A stretch of DNA of 64,000 nucleotides, taken from contig MEOA01000009.1 in NCBI GenBank assembly GCA_001768515.1, forward strand, positions 62,334 to 126,333. The letters run 5' to 3'. Source of the DNA: Bacteroidetes bacterium GWE2_42_24 (GTDB lineage: Bacteria > Bacteroidota > Bacteroidia > Bacteroidales > TTA-H9). The notes under the pieces are model-generated. The model worked only from the letters and a program-made list of their open reading frames with translations, did no database searches and had not been told where the DNA came from. Positions 43,315-53,036 of this stretch are shown here, piece after piece; position 1 is the first letter of the stretch; each line of letters starts with the position of its first letter. The position numbers and the translations under genes are program-made.

Positions 43315-44922
43315 TTGTACAGGATTGAATCAAAACTCGATGTCACGACTCCCGGGTTTAAACAAAACCGTGATGCATTCAGATCGCTTCTTGAGGCCTA
43401 CAAGGTGAGGTTGAAAGCCGTGCGTAACGGTGCTCCTGAGTCGGCCGTCATTAAACACAAGGAACGTGGAAAACTTTTAGCCCGCGAGCGAATAGATTTG
43501 TTGGTAGACGCCAATACTCCCTTCCTTGAACTATCTCCGATGGCTGCCTGTGAAGCCTACGACGGGCAGTTTCCTTCAGCAGGGATCATTACGGGCATCG
43601 GGGTGATTCATGGACGTGAAACGGTAATCATTGCAAATGATGCGACGGTAAAAGGAGGAACCTATGTTAAGGAGACTATAAAAAAGCATATCCGGGCACA
43701 GGAGATTGCAATGGAGAATCACCTGCCATGTGTTTATATGGTTGATTCAGGGGGTGCCTTTCTTCCTGAACAGGCCAATGTGTTCCCCGACAGGCATGAT
43801 TTCGGGCGTTTTTTTTACAATCAGGCTCGTATGTCAGCAAATGGGATCCCTCAGATTGCTATCGTGATGGGATCATGTACTGCCGGTGGTGCTTATGTCC
43901 CAGCCATGAGTGATGAAACCATCATAGTTCGTAACCAGGGAACAATTTTTATTGGAGGTCCGCCACTTGTGAAAGCAGCCACAGGTGAAGAGGTGAGTGC
44001 TGAAGAACTTGGTGGTGCAATGGTTCACACTACTATTTCAGGGGTGGCAGATCATCTGGCCGAAGATGATCATCATGCCTTACGTATCTGTCGTAACCTG
44101 TTTGAGTCTTTCCCCAAGCCGGTTAGACAGGAGCTTGATATGGCTGAACCAGAGGAACCTTTCTACGATGAGGAGGAGTTATGGGGATTGGCACCTGTTG
44201 ATTTACGTAAGCCGGTCGATGTACGCGAGATAATTGCACGCATTGTAGACGGCAGCAGGTTCAGTGAGTTTAAAGCCGGATATGCCCCTACTATCATCAC
44301 CGGTTTTGCGAGAATTATGGGTTTCCCTGTTGGTGTGATTGCCAATAATGGTGTTTTGTTTTCGGAGACTTCGCTCAAGGGTGCTCACTTTATTGAGCTT
44401 TGTACTGCCCGTAAGCTGCCGATCCTTTTTTTGCAGAATATCACGGGGTTTATTGTCGGCAAAGAATATGAAAGGCGGGGCATTGCCCGCGACGGGGCAA
44501 AACTTGTTCATGCGGTAGCCAATGCTACAGTACCGAAATTTACTGTGGTATTCGGAGGTTCATTTGGTGCAGGTAATTATGCAATGGCTGGCCGTGCTTA
44601 TGATCCCAGATTGCTTTTTATGTGGCCTAATGCCAAGATTTCAGTGATGGGAGGTGAACAGGCAGCCGGTGTGCTTATTCAGGTGAAAGAAGAACAGCTA
44701 AAGGCTCAGGGGAAATCCATGGACGAGGTGACCCGTGAGGCCATGCGTGATTCTATTCTCAAAAAGTATGATTATGAAGGATCGGCCTTTTATAGCACTT
44801 CGCGTATGTGGGACGACGGAATTATAGATCCTGTAGATACCCGCAGGGTAGTTGCCATGGGGATTGCAGCTGCATTAAACCAACCTTTCCCAGATCCGAA
44901 GTTTGGGGTATTCAGGATGTGA
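43315..44922 (+). CDS. liuB: Methylcrotonyl-CoA carboxylase, carboxyltransferase (beta) subunit
   Basis: A 535-residue acyl-CoA carboxyltransferase. The start is TTG at 43315; an in-frame stop at 43300 leaves no ATG. The opening [18 protein letters not shown] is typical of MCC beta rather than propionyl-CoA carboxylase. [16 protein letters not shown] and [12 protein letters not shown] lie in the N-terminal half, [18 protein letters not shown] in the C-terminal half. It transfers carboxyl from biotin to 3-methylcrotonyl-CoA in leucine degradation, with the alpha subunit two genes downstream. Confidence 0.93.
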   Translation: MYRIESKLDVTTPGFKQNRDAFRSLLEAYKVRLKAVRNGAPESAVIKHKERGKLLARERIDLLVDANTPFLELSPMAACEAYDGQFPSAGIITGIGVIHGRETVIIANDATVKGGTYVKETIKKHIRAQEIAMENHLPCVYMVDSGGAFLPEQANVFPDRHDFGRFFYNQARMSANGIPQIAIVMGSCTAGGAYVPAMSDETIIVRNQGTIFIGGPPLVKAATGEEVSAEELGGAMVHTTISGVADHLAEDDHHALRICRNLFESFPKPVRQELDMAEPEEPFYDEEELWGLAPVDLRKPVDVREIIARIVDGSRFSEFKAGYAPTIITGFARIMGFPVGVIANNGVLFSETSLKGAHFIELCTARKLPILFLQNITGFIVGKEYERRGIARDGAKLVHAVANATVPKFTVVFGGSFGAGNYAMAGRAYDPRLLFMWPNAKISVMGGEQAAGVLIQVKEEQLKAQGKSMDEVTREAMRDSILKKYDYEGSAFYSTSRMWDDGIIDPVDTRRVVAMGIAAALNQPFPDPKFGVFRM

Positions 44923-44956
44923 AGGGGCACATCATGCAAAGAAAAAAGTATCAGCT

Positions 44957-45748
44957 ATGATTGAAAAACAGATTTCAGGAAGCGTACTCACGATTTGGCT
45001 CAACAGGCCTGAGGTAAGGAATGCCCTTAATCAGAAACTGATAGGGGAGCTTATAGTTGCCCTTACAACTGTGCCTGATGGTATACGCGTCATTGTAATA
45101 CGGGGAAGGGGAAGGGCATTTTGTTCGGGTGCCGATTTGGCTTACATGGAACAACTCGGGCATTACTCAGAAGAAGAAAATCTGGCAGATGCCCTGCGGC
45201 TCGAATCACTCTTTGCAGCTATATCGCGAAACCAACTCCCAGTGATTGTTGTTGCCCATGGTGCCGTTATGGGAGGTGGCATCGGCTTATTGGCAGCAGC
45301 TGATATAGTGCTGGCTGAAACCCTGACCCTTTTTGCTTTCAGTGAAGTAAAACTGGGGATTGTTCCTGCAGTCATCTCACCATACATACTTATGAAAATG
45401 AGCAAATCCAGGGCGTATGAATTTATGCTCACGGGCAGACGGTTTAATGCTTCCGAAGCGAAGGAAAGCGGGTTGGTGACTGTAACCTGCGTGGAAGAGC
45501 TCTTGGAAGGTGTGCTTAATCAATATGTTAATGAACTTCTGTCTGCTTCGCCCGATGCCATTGCCCGCTGCAAGGAAATGTTGCAGGAGGTTAGTGATCG
45601 GGCCGGACAGGTTGACCTGAGGCAATATACAGCCAGAATGATTGCCGATGCCCGTGCCTCGGAAGAAGGCCGCGAAGGATTGACTGCCTTCCTCGAAAAA
45701 AGAAAACCCTCATGGTTCAAAGCATTACCAAACGATGAAACTATTTGA
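44957..45748 (+). CDS. liuC: Methylglutaconyl-CoA hydratase-like crotonase (paralogue 2)
   Basis: A 263-residue crotonase starting MIEKQISGSV at 44957; the upstream in-frame part overlaps the carboxylase tail region and is not conserved-looking. RAFCSGADLAYMEQLG and AHGAVMGGGIGLLAAADI form the oxyanion holes; KLGIVPAVISPYIL and FMLTGRRF resemble LiuC. Its position between carboxylase beta and alpha genes indicates hydration of 3-methylglutaconyl-CoA to HMG-CoA. It overlaps the next gene by 14 bp. Confidence 0.9.
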   Translation: MIEKQISGSVLTIWLNRPEVRNALNQKLIGELIVALTTVPDGIRVIVIRGRGRAFCSGADLAYMEQLGHYSEEENLADALRLESLFAAISRNQLPVIVVAHGAVMGGGIGLLAAADIVLAETLTLFAFSEVKLGIVPAVISPYILMKMSKSRAYEFMLTGRRFNASEAKESGLVTVTCVEELLEGVLNQYVNELLSASPDAIARCKEMLQEVSDRAGQVDLRQYTARMIADARASEEGREGLTAFLEKRKPSWFKALPNDETI

Positions 45749-47735
45749 TAAAATATTAATTGCCAACCGGGGTGAGATTGCCGTAAGAATCATTCGCACT
45801 GCCCGCAAGCTTGGCATTGCTACCGTGGCTGTGTATTCTCATCACGACTGCGATGCCCTGCATGTGACAATGGCCGATGAGGCATGGCCTTTGGGAGAAG
45901 GTGATCTGAAGGATACTTATCTTAATATTGGACTCTTGATCTCGATAGCAACGGATGCACATTGTGACGCCATCCATCCCGGATATGGTTTTCTGTCTGA
46001 AAATGCCTTGTTTGCCAGCGCCTGCCGAAAGGCCGGCATTGTATTCATAGGTCCTTCAGCAGAAGCCATCGAACAGATGGGAAATAAGATATCTGCCCGT
46101 AGATTGGCCGAAAAGGCTGGCTTACCACTGGCAGTTGGAATGACAGGATCCCCTGCTGAATTGGCTCTTCGGGCGGAGGATATGCCATATCCTGTGCTCA
46201 TTAAAGCAGCTGCCGGAGGAGGCGGAAAAGGAATGCGTATTGTACAGTCAGCCGGCGAACTTCCTGCCATGCTGGAGGCCACCAGCCGCGAAGCTGCTTC
46301 CTATTTTGGTGATGGAAGCGTTTATGTGGAACAGTTTATCGGTAATCCTCGCCATATCGAGGTTCAGATAGTAGGTGACCGCCATGGGCAGGTGGTACAT
46401 CTCTATGAACGTGAGTGTACAATTCAGCGGCGTTATCAAAAGATCGTGGAAGAATCGCCCTCGCCTACGCTCACTCCCGAAGTGAGGCAGCAGATATGCG
46501 ACGCTGCCGTGAGTCTGGCTTCCTCTATCAATTATAGCAGCGTTGGTACGATTGAGTTTCTGGTTGATGAATCATTAAAGTTTTATTTTCTGGAGATGAA
46601 CACCCGGATTCAGGTGGAACATCCGGTTACTGAGATGGTGACAGGGGTCGATCTGGTTGAGGAGCAGATTCTGATTGCTGCCGGATTACCTATGCGTTTT
46701 TGCCAGGATGATATAAAGCAGAAAGGACATGCCTTCGAGTGCAGAATTTACGCCGAAGATCCCGCAGCCGGTTTTCTTCCTTCTCCCGGGATGATGACCC
46801 TTTTTGCTCCGCCTCATGGAACCAGGGTAAGACTTGATACTGCTTATAAAGGACCCGGGGAAGTAAGCAGTGCCTTTGATCCCATGATTGCAAAACTGAT
46901 TGTTCATGGAGCCGACCGGATTACGGCCGGCTCACGTATGGTGGCAGCGCTCAACGACTTCGTTATTCAGGGCATAAAAACAAATATTTTATATCTTAAA
47001 CAATTGTTTCATCACCCGGAGTTTACAAAAAACAATATTTCTACAGCATTTTGTGACCTTCATTCTGAAGCCATCAATCGTATGGTTGAGGAGTCGCGTA
47101 ACCATGTGCAGATGGATATTCCTCTGATCGGGTATTTGCTGTACAGCCTGAATAATACTGGCAGCAACTACGATAGCAGCGTGTGGAACAACATTGGTTA
47201 CTGGCGCCTTGACCCCAAAATACGCGTTGGAGCAGGGCAGGTGGTGTCGGATGTTGAGATTCTCAGCCGACGTGGAAATTTTTGTCATCTTTCCTTTGAT
47301 GGAAGAAATTATGAAACAGTGGTGCGGCACCTGGAGCCAACGAAACTTGACTTCTCTGTAGATGGCCATACATTTGAGATCAGACTATCCTCCGATGTCA
47401 AGGGTTATATGCACCTCACCTTCGAGGGGCATGAATTTATTTGTTACCGGAATGACATTCTCATCCACCACGATTTCTTTGCAGCTACCGGTAGTTCGGC
47501 AGGGAACTCCGGAGGTCGTATCACACCACCCATGCCTGGTAAAGTAATCAGGGTAAATGTCGTTGAAGGGCAGGTTGTAGGGAAGGGGGATGTACTGGTT
47601 GTGGTAGAATCAATGAAGATGGAGAATTCAATCGCCGCGCCCTCATCCGGAACAGTCAGAAAAGTAGGTGTTATGGCTGGTCAGATGGTCGATACGGATA
47701 AGGTGCTGGTTGAATTGGAAGAAGAGAATTCCTGA
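45735..47735 (+). CDS. liuD: Methylcrotonyl-CoA carboxylase, biotin-containing (alpha) subunit
   Basis: A 666-residue protein: biotin carboxylase domains over residues 1-450 (KILIANRGEIAVRIIRTA; AAGGGGKGMR ATP loop; MNTRIQVEHPVTE), a linker domain, and a C-terminal biotinyl domain with the biotin site Lys628 in ESMKMEN and the hinge PPMPGKV. It carboxylates its biotin with ATP and bicarbonate. Paired with the beta subunit at 43315. Confidence 0.95.
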   Translation: MKLFDKILIANRGEIAVRIIRTARKLGIATVAVYSHHDCDALHVTMADEAWPLGEGDLKDTYLNIGLLISIATDAHCDAIHPGYGFLSENALFASACRKAGIVFIGPSAEAIEQMGNKISARRLAEKAGLPLAVGMTGSPAELALRAEDMPYPVLIKAAAGGGGKGMRIVQSAGELPAMLEATSREAASYFGDGSVYVEQFIGNPRHIEVQIVGDRHGQVVHLYERECTIQRRYQKIVEESPSPTLTPEVRQQICDAAVSLASSINYSSVGTIEFLVDESLKFYFLEMNTRIQVEHPVTEMVTGVDLVEEQILIAAGLPMRFCQDDIKQKGHAFECRIYAEDPAAGFLPSPGMMTLFAPPHGTRVRLDTAYKGPGEVSSAFDPMIAKLIVHGADRITAGSRMVAALNDFVIQGIKTNILYLKQLFHHPEFTKNNISTAFCDLHSEAINRMVEESRNHVQMDIPLIGYLLYSLNNTGSNYDSSVWNNIGYWRLDPKIRVGAGQVVSDVEILSRRGNFCHLSFDGRNYETVVRHLEPTKLDFSVDGHTFEIRLSSDVKGYMHLTFEGHEFICYRNDILIHHDFFAATGSSAGNSGGRITPPMPGKVIRVNVVEGQVVGKGDVLVVVESMKMENSIAAPSSGTVRKVGVMAGQMVDTDKVLVELEEENS

Positions 47736-47769
47736 ATGAAAGTTACTAATTGAGAAAAAATGAAACGCA

Positions 47770-48915
47770 ATGGATATTTTTTGCAACGAACAACACGATC
47801 TCATCCGGCAGTCGGTGCGTCAGTTTGCTGAAACTGAAATCAAGCCTCTGGCGCAGGAGTTGGACGAAAAGGAGCAGTTCTCATACCCCTTGACGAAAAG
47901 GATGGGAGAGCTTGGCCTTTTCGGAATGTATATAGCACCTGAATATGGAGGTCAGGGAACCGATTATCTTTCATACATCATCGCGGTTGAAGAAATTGCA
48001 AGGGTTGATGGTTCTCAGGCAGCTACTTTGGCCGCGCATAACTCACTTGGTATTGGCCCTATCAACCGTTATGGAACCGAAGAACAAAAGATACAATACC
48101 TGCCTCGCCTTTGCACAGGTGAAGCCTTATGGGGATTCGGCCTGACCGAACCTGATGCAGGTTCAGATTCCCGGGGCTCACGTACAGTGGCTCTCCCGGA
48201 TGGTGATGATTGGGTAATCAATGGTTCCAAGATTTTTATTACCAATGCGGCAACAAAAATCACGCTTGGAAGTACAATACAGGCGGTGACAGGGACACAG
48301 GGTGATGATAAGTCATTCTCGACTATTATTGTTCCTCAGGATACTCCCGGCTATAGTGCTGCCGAGATGCATCGCAAGATGATGTGGCGTGCATCGAATA
48401 CAGGGCAACTATTTCTTGATGGTTGCCGGGTTCCAAAGTCCAACCTGTTGGGAAAAGAGGGTGAAGGTTCAAAAATCATGCTCTCGACTCTCGATAGCGG
48501 TCGCCTGGCCATCGCCGCAATGGGGTTGGGTTTGGCTCAGGGGGCTTATGAAATGTCGCTGGCCTATGCCAAAGAGCGCCAGCAATTTGGGAAACCACTC
48601 ATCAAATTCCAGGCCATTGCCTTTAAATTGGCCGATATGGCCACAAAGGTTGAGACAGCCCGTAACCTCCTTTACAAAGCCTGCTGGTTGAAGGATAATC
48701 AGCAACCTTATGCAAAAGAGGCTGCCATGTCGAAACTCTATTGCTCTGAGGTGGCCAAATGGGTCGCTGATGAGGGTGTTCAGATTCATGGTGGCTACGG
48801 ATTAATGAAAGACTACGATATTGAGCGTTTTTACCGTGATCAGCGACTGTTGCAAATAGGCGAAGGTACCTCGGAAATCCAGCGATTGGTTATTTCGCGT
48901 CATATCGGCTGTTAA
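47770..48915 (+). CDS. Acyl-CoA dehydrogenase (short/branched chain)
   Basis: A 381-residue flavoprotein. GFGLTEPDAGSDSRG and FITNAA form the FAD/substrate region; RQQFGKPLIKFQ and QIHGGYGLMKDY are family hallmarks. The catalytic base appears to be Glu365 in GEGTSEIQ, the site used by short- and medium-chain and SBCAD enzymes. Isovaleryl-CoA dehydrogenases have a small residue there. By context it should oxidise isovaleryl-CoA to methylcrotonyl-CoA, but the motif suggests a broader SCAD/SBCAD-type enzyme. Needs an electron-transfer flavoprotein, not seen here. Confidence 0.92.
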   Translation: MDIFCNEQHDLIRQSVRQFAETEIKPLAQELDEKEQFSYPLTKRMGELGLFGMYIAPEYGGQGTDYLSYIIAVEEIARVDGSQAATLAAHNSLGIGPINRYGTEEQKIQYLPRLCTGEALWGFGLTEPDAGSDSRGSRTVALPDGDDWVINGSKIFITNAATKITLGSTIQAVTGTQGDDKSFSTIIVPQDTPGYSAAEMHRKMMWRASNTGQLFLDGCRVPKSNLLGKEGEGSKIMLSTLDSGRLAIAAMGLGLAQGAYEMSLAYAKERQQFGKPLIKFQAIAFKLADMATKVETARNLLYKACWLKDNQQPYAKEAAMSKLYCSEVAKWVADEGVQIHGGYGLMKDYDIERFYRDQRLLQIGEGTSEIQRLVISRHIGC

Positions 48916-48969
48916 TGCGATGCAAACTTTGTTTTTTCATAAATTCGTGACCGATAACCTTGCTTTACG

Positions 48970-49863
48970 ATGATCAACAAGCTCCAGCAGGCCATACGTC
49001 TTACCGATTGCCCCCGCGATGCCATGCAGGGAGTGACGACGTTTATACCTACCAGTCGAAAGATTCAATACATCAACCAATTGATGCAAGTTGGTTTCGA
49101 TATTCTCGACTTTGGAAGCTTCGTTTCACCTGAGGCTATTCCTCAATTGCGTGATACGGCCGAGGTTCTTGATAAAATTGAAACAAATGGTACCACCGAA
49201 CTTCTGGCTATCGTGGGGAATATGCGTGGTGCACAAAAAGCTGCTTTGTTCAGCAAAATTTCCTGGCTGGGATATCCGTTTTCGGTCTCTGAAACATTTT
49301 TGCGGCGAAATCTTAATTCCACCATTCCTAAGGCCTTCGGTCAGGCTTGTGAATTGTTGAATCTGTGTGCCCGTCAGAAAAAGAAACTGATGGTCTATCT
49401 GTCGATGGGCTTTGGGAATCCCTATAATGATCCCTGGAGCATTGACCTGCTGGCAGAATGGGTTGATAAGCTTCGCAGGGAAGGTGCAACAGAGATTAAC
49501 CTTTCAGACACCATTGGTATTTCAACCGCTGAAACCGTAGGGGAAGCCTTCTGGTTCCTGTTGCGTGAGTTTCCGGATATACGGTTTGGATTTCACCTCC
49601 ATTCAAAACCAGATGATTGGTATACACGTATAGATGCTGCCTGGCGAAATGGTTGCCGGAGTTTCGATGGCGTTTTGCTTGGTGGAGGTGGATGTCCAAT
49701 GACAGGTGTTGCTTTGGTTGGAAACCTTGCGATGCAGCATCTGGTCTCCTATTTTGAAGAGCGGGATGTTCCATTGAAAATCAATAGTGATGAATATCAA
49801 AAGGCTACCGTTGATGCCGGCAGGTTGTTTCATGAAATAGAATCTAATTTTAAATCCGAATAA
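48970..49863 (+). CDS. liuE: Hydroxymethylglutaryl-CoA lyase
   Basis: A 297-residue DRE-TIM barrel lyase. CPRDAMQG holds the catalytic Arg/Asp; DFGSFVSPEAIPQLRDTAEVL is the HMG-CoA lyase hallmark; GFHLHSKP supplies metal His ligands; GGGGCPMTG contains the C-terminal flexible-loop Cys. It cleaves HMG-CoA to acetyl-CoA and acetoacetate. It ends 3 bp before scoA. Confidence 0.9.
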   Translation: MINKLQQAIRLTDCPRDAMQGVTTFIPTSRKIQYINQLMQVGFDILDFGSFVSPEAIPQLRDTAEVLDKIETNGTTELLAIVGNMRGAQKAALFSKISWLGYPFSVSETFLRRNLNSTIPKAFGQACELLNLCARQKKKLMVYLSMGFGNPYNDPWSIDLLAEWVDKLRREGATEINLSDTIGISTAETVGEAFWFLLREFPDIRFGFHLHSKPDDWYTRIDAAWRNGCRSFDGVLLGGGGCPMTGVALVGNLAMQHLVSYFEERDVPLKINSDEYQKATVDAGRLFHEIESNFKSE

Positions 49864-49866
49864 TTT

Positions 49867-50559
49867 ATGAATAAAGTTTATGCGAATGCTAAAGAAGCCA
49901 TCGAGGGAATTACCGACAGTATGACGCTCATGCTTGGTGGTTTCGGCTTATGTGGCATTCCTGAAAATTCAATTGATGCTTTGGTTGAGGCAGGTGTAAA
50001 AGACCTGACCTGTGTGTCGAATAATGCCGGAATCGATAATGCAGGTCTGGGAAAGCTTTTGCGTAATCATCAGCTTAGGAAGATGATTGCGTCTTATGTG
50101 GGCGAGAATAAAGAGTTTGAGCGGCAACTGCTGAGTGGTGAACTGGAAGTTGAACTTATCCCACAAGGAACGCTTGCCGAGAGAATCAGGGCTGGCGGTA
50201 ACGGTATTCCGGCCTTCTATGTGCCCGCAGGATATGGTACCGAGATACAGGAAGGGAAGGAAGTACGCGAATTCAACGGAAAGATGTACCTGATGGAGTT
50301 GGGTATGCGGGCTGATTTTGCCATCGTGAAGGCATGGAAGGGTGACACGAAAGGGAACCTGATCTTCAGGCATACTGCCAACAATTTCAATAACATGATG
50401 GCTGCTGCCGGAATTATAACCATTGCAGAAGTTGAAGAACTGGTTCCGGCAGGAGTTCTTGATCCCAACCAGATTCATACACCGGGAATTTTCGTTCAGC
50501 GGATCTTCCAGGGGACTGGGTATACTAAACAGATCGAGTTTGTTACAACCAGTGATTAA
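49867..50559 (+). CDS. scoA: 3-oxoacid CoA-transferase subunit A
   Basis: A 230-residue family I CoA-transferase alpha subunit. [11 protein letters not shown] is the signature; [34 protein letters not shown] follows. With scoB it moves CoA from succinyl-CoA or acyl-CoA to acetoacetate, salvaging the acetoacetate made by HMG-CoA lyase. Confidence 0.94.
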   Translation: MNKVYANAKEAIEGITDSMTLMLGGFGLCGIPENSIDALVEAGVKDLTCVSNNAGIDNAGLGKLLRNHQLRKMIASYVGENKEFERQLLSGELEVELIPQGTLAERIRAGGNGIPAFYVPAGYGTEIQEGKEVREFNGKMYLMELGMRADFAIVKAWKGDTKGNLIFRHTANNFNNMMAAAGIITIAEVEELVPAGVLDPNQIHTPGIFVQRIFQGTGYTKQIEFVTTSD

Positions 50560-50651
50560 TCTGTGGTATGCTTCGGCTTTCATGACAGCCCTCCAGGGTT
50601 GTTGGGTCTGCCCATACATAACTCAAATTTTCAACTTGAATAATTTAAATT

Positions 50652-51308
50652 ATGGCACTAGATAAAAACGGAATTGCGAAAAGAATTGCACGCGAACTGC
50701 GCGACGGTTACTATGTTAATTTGGGTATAGGTATCCCCACGCTGGTAGCCAATTATATTCCCGAAGGAATGGATGTCACCCTTCATTCCGAAAACGGATT
50801 ACTCGGTATCGGTCCCTTCCCTACGAGAAATAACGTGGATGCTGATCTTATTAATGCCGGAAAGCAAACGGTTACCTATATTGATGGAGCCTCCTTCTTC
50901 GATTCAGCCGAAAGTTTTGGTATGATCAGGGGAGGGCATGTTGATCTTACTGTACTTGGGGCTTTTGAGGTGTCGGAAACTGGTGATATCGCCAGTTGGA
51001 AGGTTCCCGGGAAACTGGTCAAGGGGATGGGTGGTGCCATGGATCTGGTAGCTGCCGCAAGGAATATCATTGTTGCCATGCAGCATACCGACAGGGAGGG
51101 CAATTCCAAACTGCTAAAAAAATGCACCTTGCCGTTGACGGGGGTTCGTTGTGTTACTAAGATCATTACTGATATGGCTGTGCTTGAGGTTACATCAGAT
51201 GGGTTTCGTCTGCTGGAAAGAGCCCCAGGTGTATCTGTCGGTGATATCCGTCGTGCAACCGAAGGAGCGCTGATTATCAACGGTGAGATTCCGGAAATGA
51301 CTTTTTAG
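50652..51308 (+). CDS. scoB: 3-oxoacid CoA-transferase subunit B
   Basis: A 218-residue beta subunit. The catalytic Glu is in LHSENGLLGIG near residue 49; VNLGIGIPTLV and GGHVDLTVLGAFEVS are conserved. Separated from scoA by 92 bp without an obvious terminator, an unusually wide gap for this pair. Confidence 0.94.
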   Translation: MALDKNGIAKRIARELRDGYYVNLGIGIPTLVANYIPEGMDVTLHSENGLLGIGPFPTRNNVDADLINAGKQTVTYIDGASFFDSAESFGMIRGGHVDLTVLGAFEVSETGDIASWKVPGKLVKGMGGAMDLVAAARNIIVAMQHTDREGNSKLLKKCTLPLTGVRCVTKIITDMAVLEVTSDGFRLLERAPGVSVGDIRRATEGALIINGEIPEMTF

Positions 51309-51334
51309 TTTTTTACTTATCAAAAGGCATGATC

Positions 51335-52357
51335 ATGGCAGAATTGAATTATCCCAAAAAAGTGAAAATCGGCGATATTACAGTTCGTGATGGTTTTCAG
51401 CATGAAGAGAAATACATCCCTACTGAAGCCAAGATATGGGTTCTTGAACAATCAATCCTCGCCGGATTCCGACATCTGGAGGTCTCTAATTTTGGCAATC
51501 CTAAAGGGATGCCACAGTTTAAAGATGCCGATGAGGTGTTTAAAGGGATCAGGAACAGCAAGCTGGTTAAACATCTGCTTCCAGAGGTTAAACTCACAGC
51601 GGTAACCATTCGTGAAAAGGCAATTGAAAGGGCAATCCAGGCTCACAACGAGGGGTGGGGACCCGATCGCATTCTTGTAATGGTGAGTACCAGCGAATCG
51701 CATCACCGAAAGAACTCAGGATTATCGCTGGCCGAATACTGGAAGATGTGCGAAGAGTGGATTCCAAAAGCCCGTGCTGCCGGAATGAAGGTAAACGGTA
51801 CCGTTTCGACAATCTGGGGTTGTCCGATAGAAGGGCCCACCAAATTGGAGAAGGCGATCGAGTTTTCAGGACGCTGGTTCGATTTAGGTGCCACAGATGT
51901 AGAACATGCCGATCATGATGGGTCGGCTTCACCCGATCGCGTTTATCGCTACTTTTCGATGCTGATGGATCATTTTGGTGACCCTTCCAAACACATCGTC
52001 CATTTTCACACCACCCGTGGCTGGGGGTTGGCTAATGTTTTGGCTGCCCTTCAGGCTGGGATGACCAACTACGAGGCTTCCATGGGGGGTATCGGGGGGC
52101 AGCCTGCTAATTTTGTCGACGGTGTTCCGGTTTCCGGTACCGGATCATATTACTATAAGGATCCCGGTCTTACAGGGCTCGTTAGTACCGAAGACATGGT
52201 AGTCATGATGGATGAGATGGGAATCGATACGGGAATCGATGTGGATAAACTCCTTGAGCTTGGGCTGGTTGTCGAAAGGATTGCCGGTAGAAAGTTGAGG
52301 TCAGAATCTATTAAGAATGGTCGGATTCCTAAAAATCTTACAGGGAGAACATTTTGA
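51335..52357 (+). CDS. HMGL-like DRE-TIM metallolyase (second paralogue)
   Basis: A 340-residue protein starting MAELNYPKKV; this second ATG has an AAAAGG sequence at a better distance than the ATG 6 bp upstream. TVRDGFQHEEKYI keeps the Arg-Asp pair, and VHFHTTRGWGLAN has the metal-binding His-x-His. The HMG-CoA lyase hallmark SFVSP is replaced by SNFGNPKG, so the substrate probably differs. It could be a lyase or synthase for another branched acyl-CoA. Last gene of the cluster; its stop faces the convergent response regulator stop 1 bp away. Confidence 0.8.
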   Translation: MAELNYPKKVKIGDITVRDGFQHEEKYIPTEAKIWVLEQSILAGFRHLEVSNFGNPKGMPQFKDADEVFKGIRNSKLVKHLLPEVKLTAVTIREKAIERAIQAHNEGWGPDRILVMVSTSESHHRKNSGLSLAEYWKMCEEWIPKARAAGMKVNGTVSTIWGCPIEGPTKLEKAIEFSGRWFDLGATDVEHADHDGSASPDRVYRYFSMLMDHFGDPSKHIVHFHTTRGWGLANVLAALQAGMTNYEASMGGIGGQPANFVDGVPVSGTGSYYYKDPGLTGLVSTEDMVVMMDEMGIDTGIDVDKLLELGLVVERIAGRKLRSESIKNGRIPKNLTGRTF

Positions 52358-52358
52358 T

Positions 52359-53036
52359 TTACAAAGTTTGATTACCACTCAGCAGGTCGTTTTCGATGGC
52401 ATATTTAATCAGACCTACAACGGTTTTTGTTCCCGTCTTAATGAAGATATTCTTTCGGTGGGTTTCTACTGTACGCTCGCTGATGAAAAGCTTTTCGGCA
52501 ATCTGACCGTTTGAGAATTCCCTCGCGATGAGTTGCAGAATTTCGCTCTCACGCGAGGTGAGTCTGATGACATTAGGTTGGATGCCAGTGATGGCATCAT
52601 TCGCGTTGTAGATCCGCTGCATGATAATCTTCTGTACATCACGACTCAGAAATTTCCCCCCGGCAGCCACCGTTTCAATAGCTTCCATCAGTTCATCGAT
52701 TCCGGTTGATTTTAAAATGTAACCTGATGCCCCTGCTTCTATCATTCGGTTGATAAGACTGGGATCATCGTGCATTGTAAGGGCGAGTACAGCCACTCCG
52801 GGATGATCGGACTTGATGCGACGGGTTACTTCGATCCCGTTCATGCCGGGCATGTTGATATCAGCAAGAACTACATCCACGTTGGTTGTATCCAACAGGC
52901 GTAAGGCTTCGTAACCTGCGGTGGCTCCTGTGATTAGTTCTACTCCCTCCATGTTCGACAATAACGCTTTCATTCCATCGATGATTAACCGGTGGTCGTC
53001 AATGATCATTAATCTTATAGTCTTTTTTTCTGTCAT
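52359..53036 (-). CDS. NarL/FixJ-type response regulator
   Basis: A 225-residue regulator. The receiver domain has the acidic pair Asp13/Asp14 and phospho-acceptor Asp59 in VLADINMPG; the C-terminal LuxR-type HTH is LTSRESEILQLIA...ISERTVETHRKNIF. Its start overlaps the sensor kinase stop by 4 bp, so the two form a system. Target genes unknown. Confidence 0.95.
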   Translation of the reverse strand: MTEKKTIRLMIIDDHRLIIDGMKALLSNMEGVELITGATAGYEALRLLDTTNVDVVLADINMPGMNGIEVTRRIKSDHPGVAVLALTMHDDPSLINRMIEAGASGYILKSTGIDELMEAIETVAAGGKFLSRDVQKIIMQRIYNANDAITGIQPNVIRLTSRESEILQLIAREFSNGQIAEKLFISERTVETHRKNIFIKTGTKTVVGLIKYAIENDLLSGNQTL

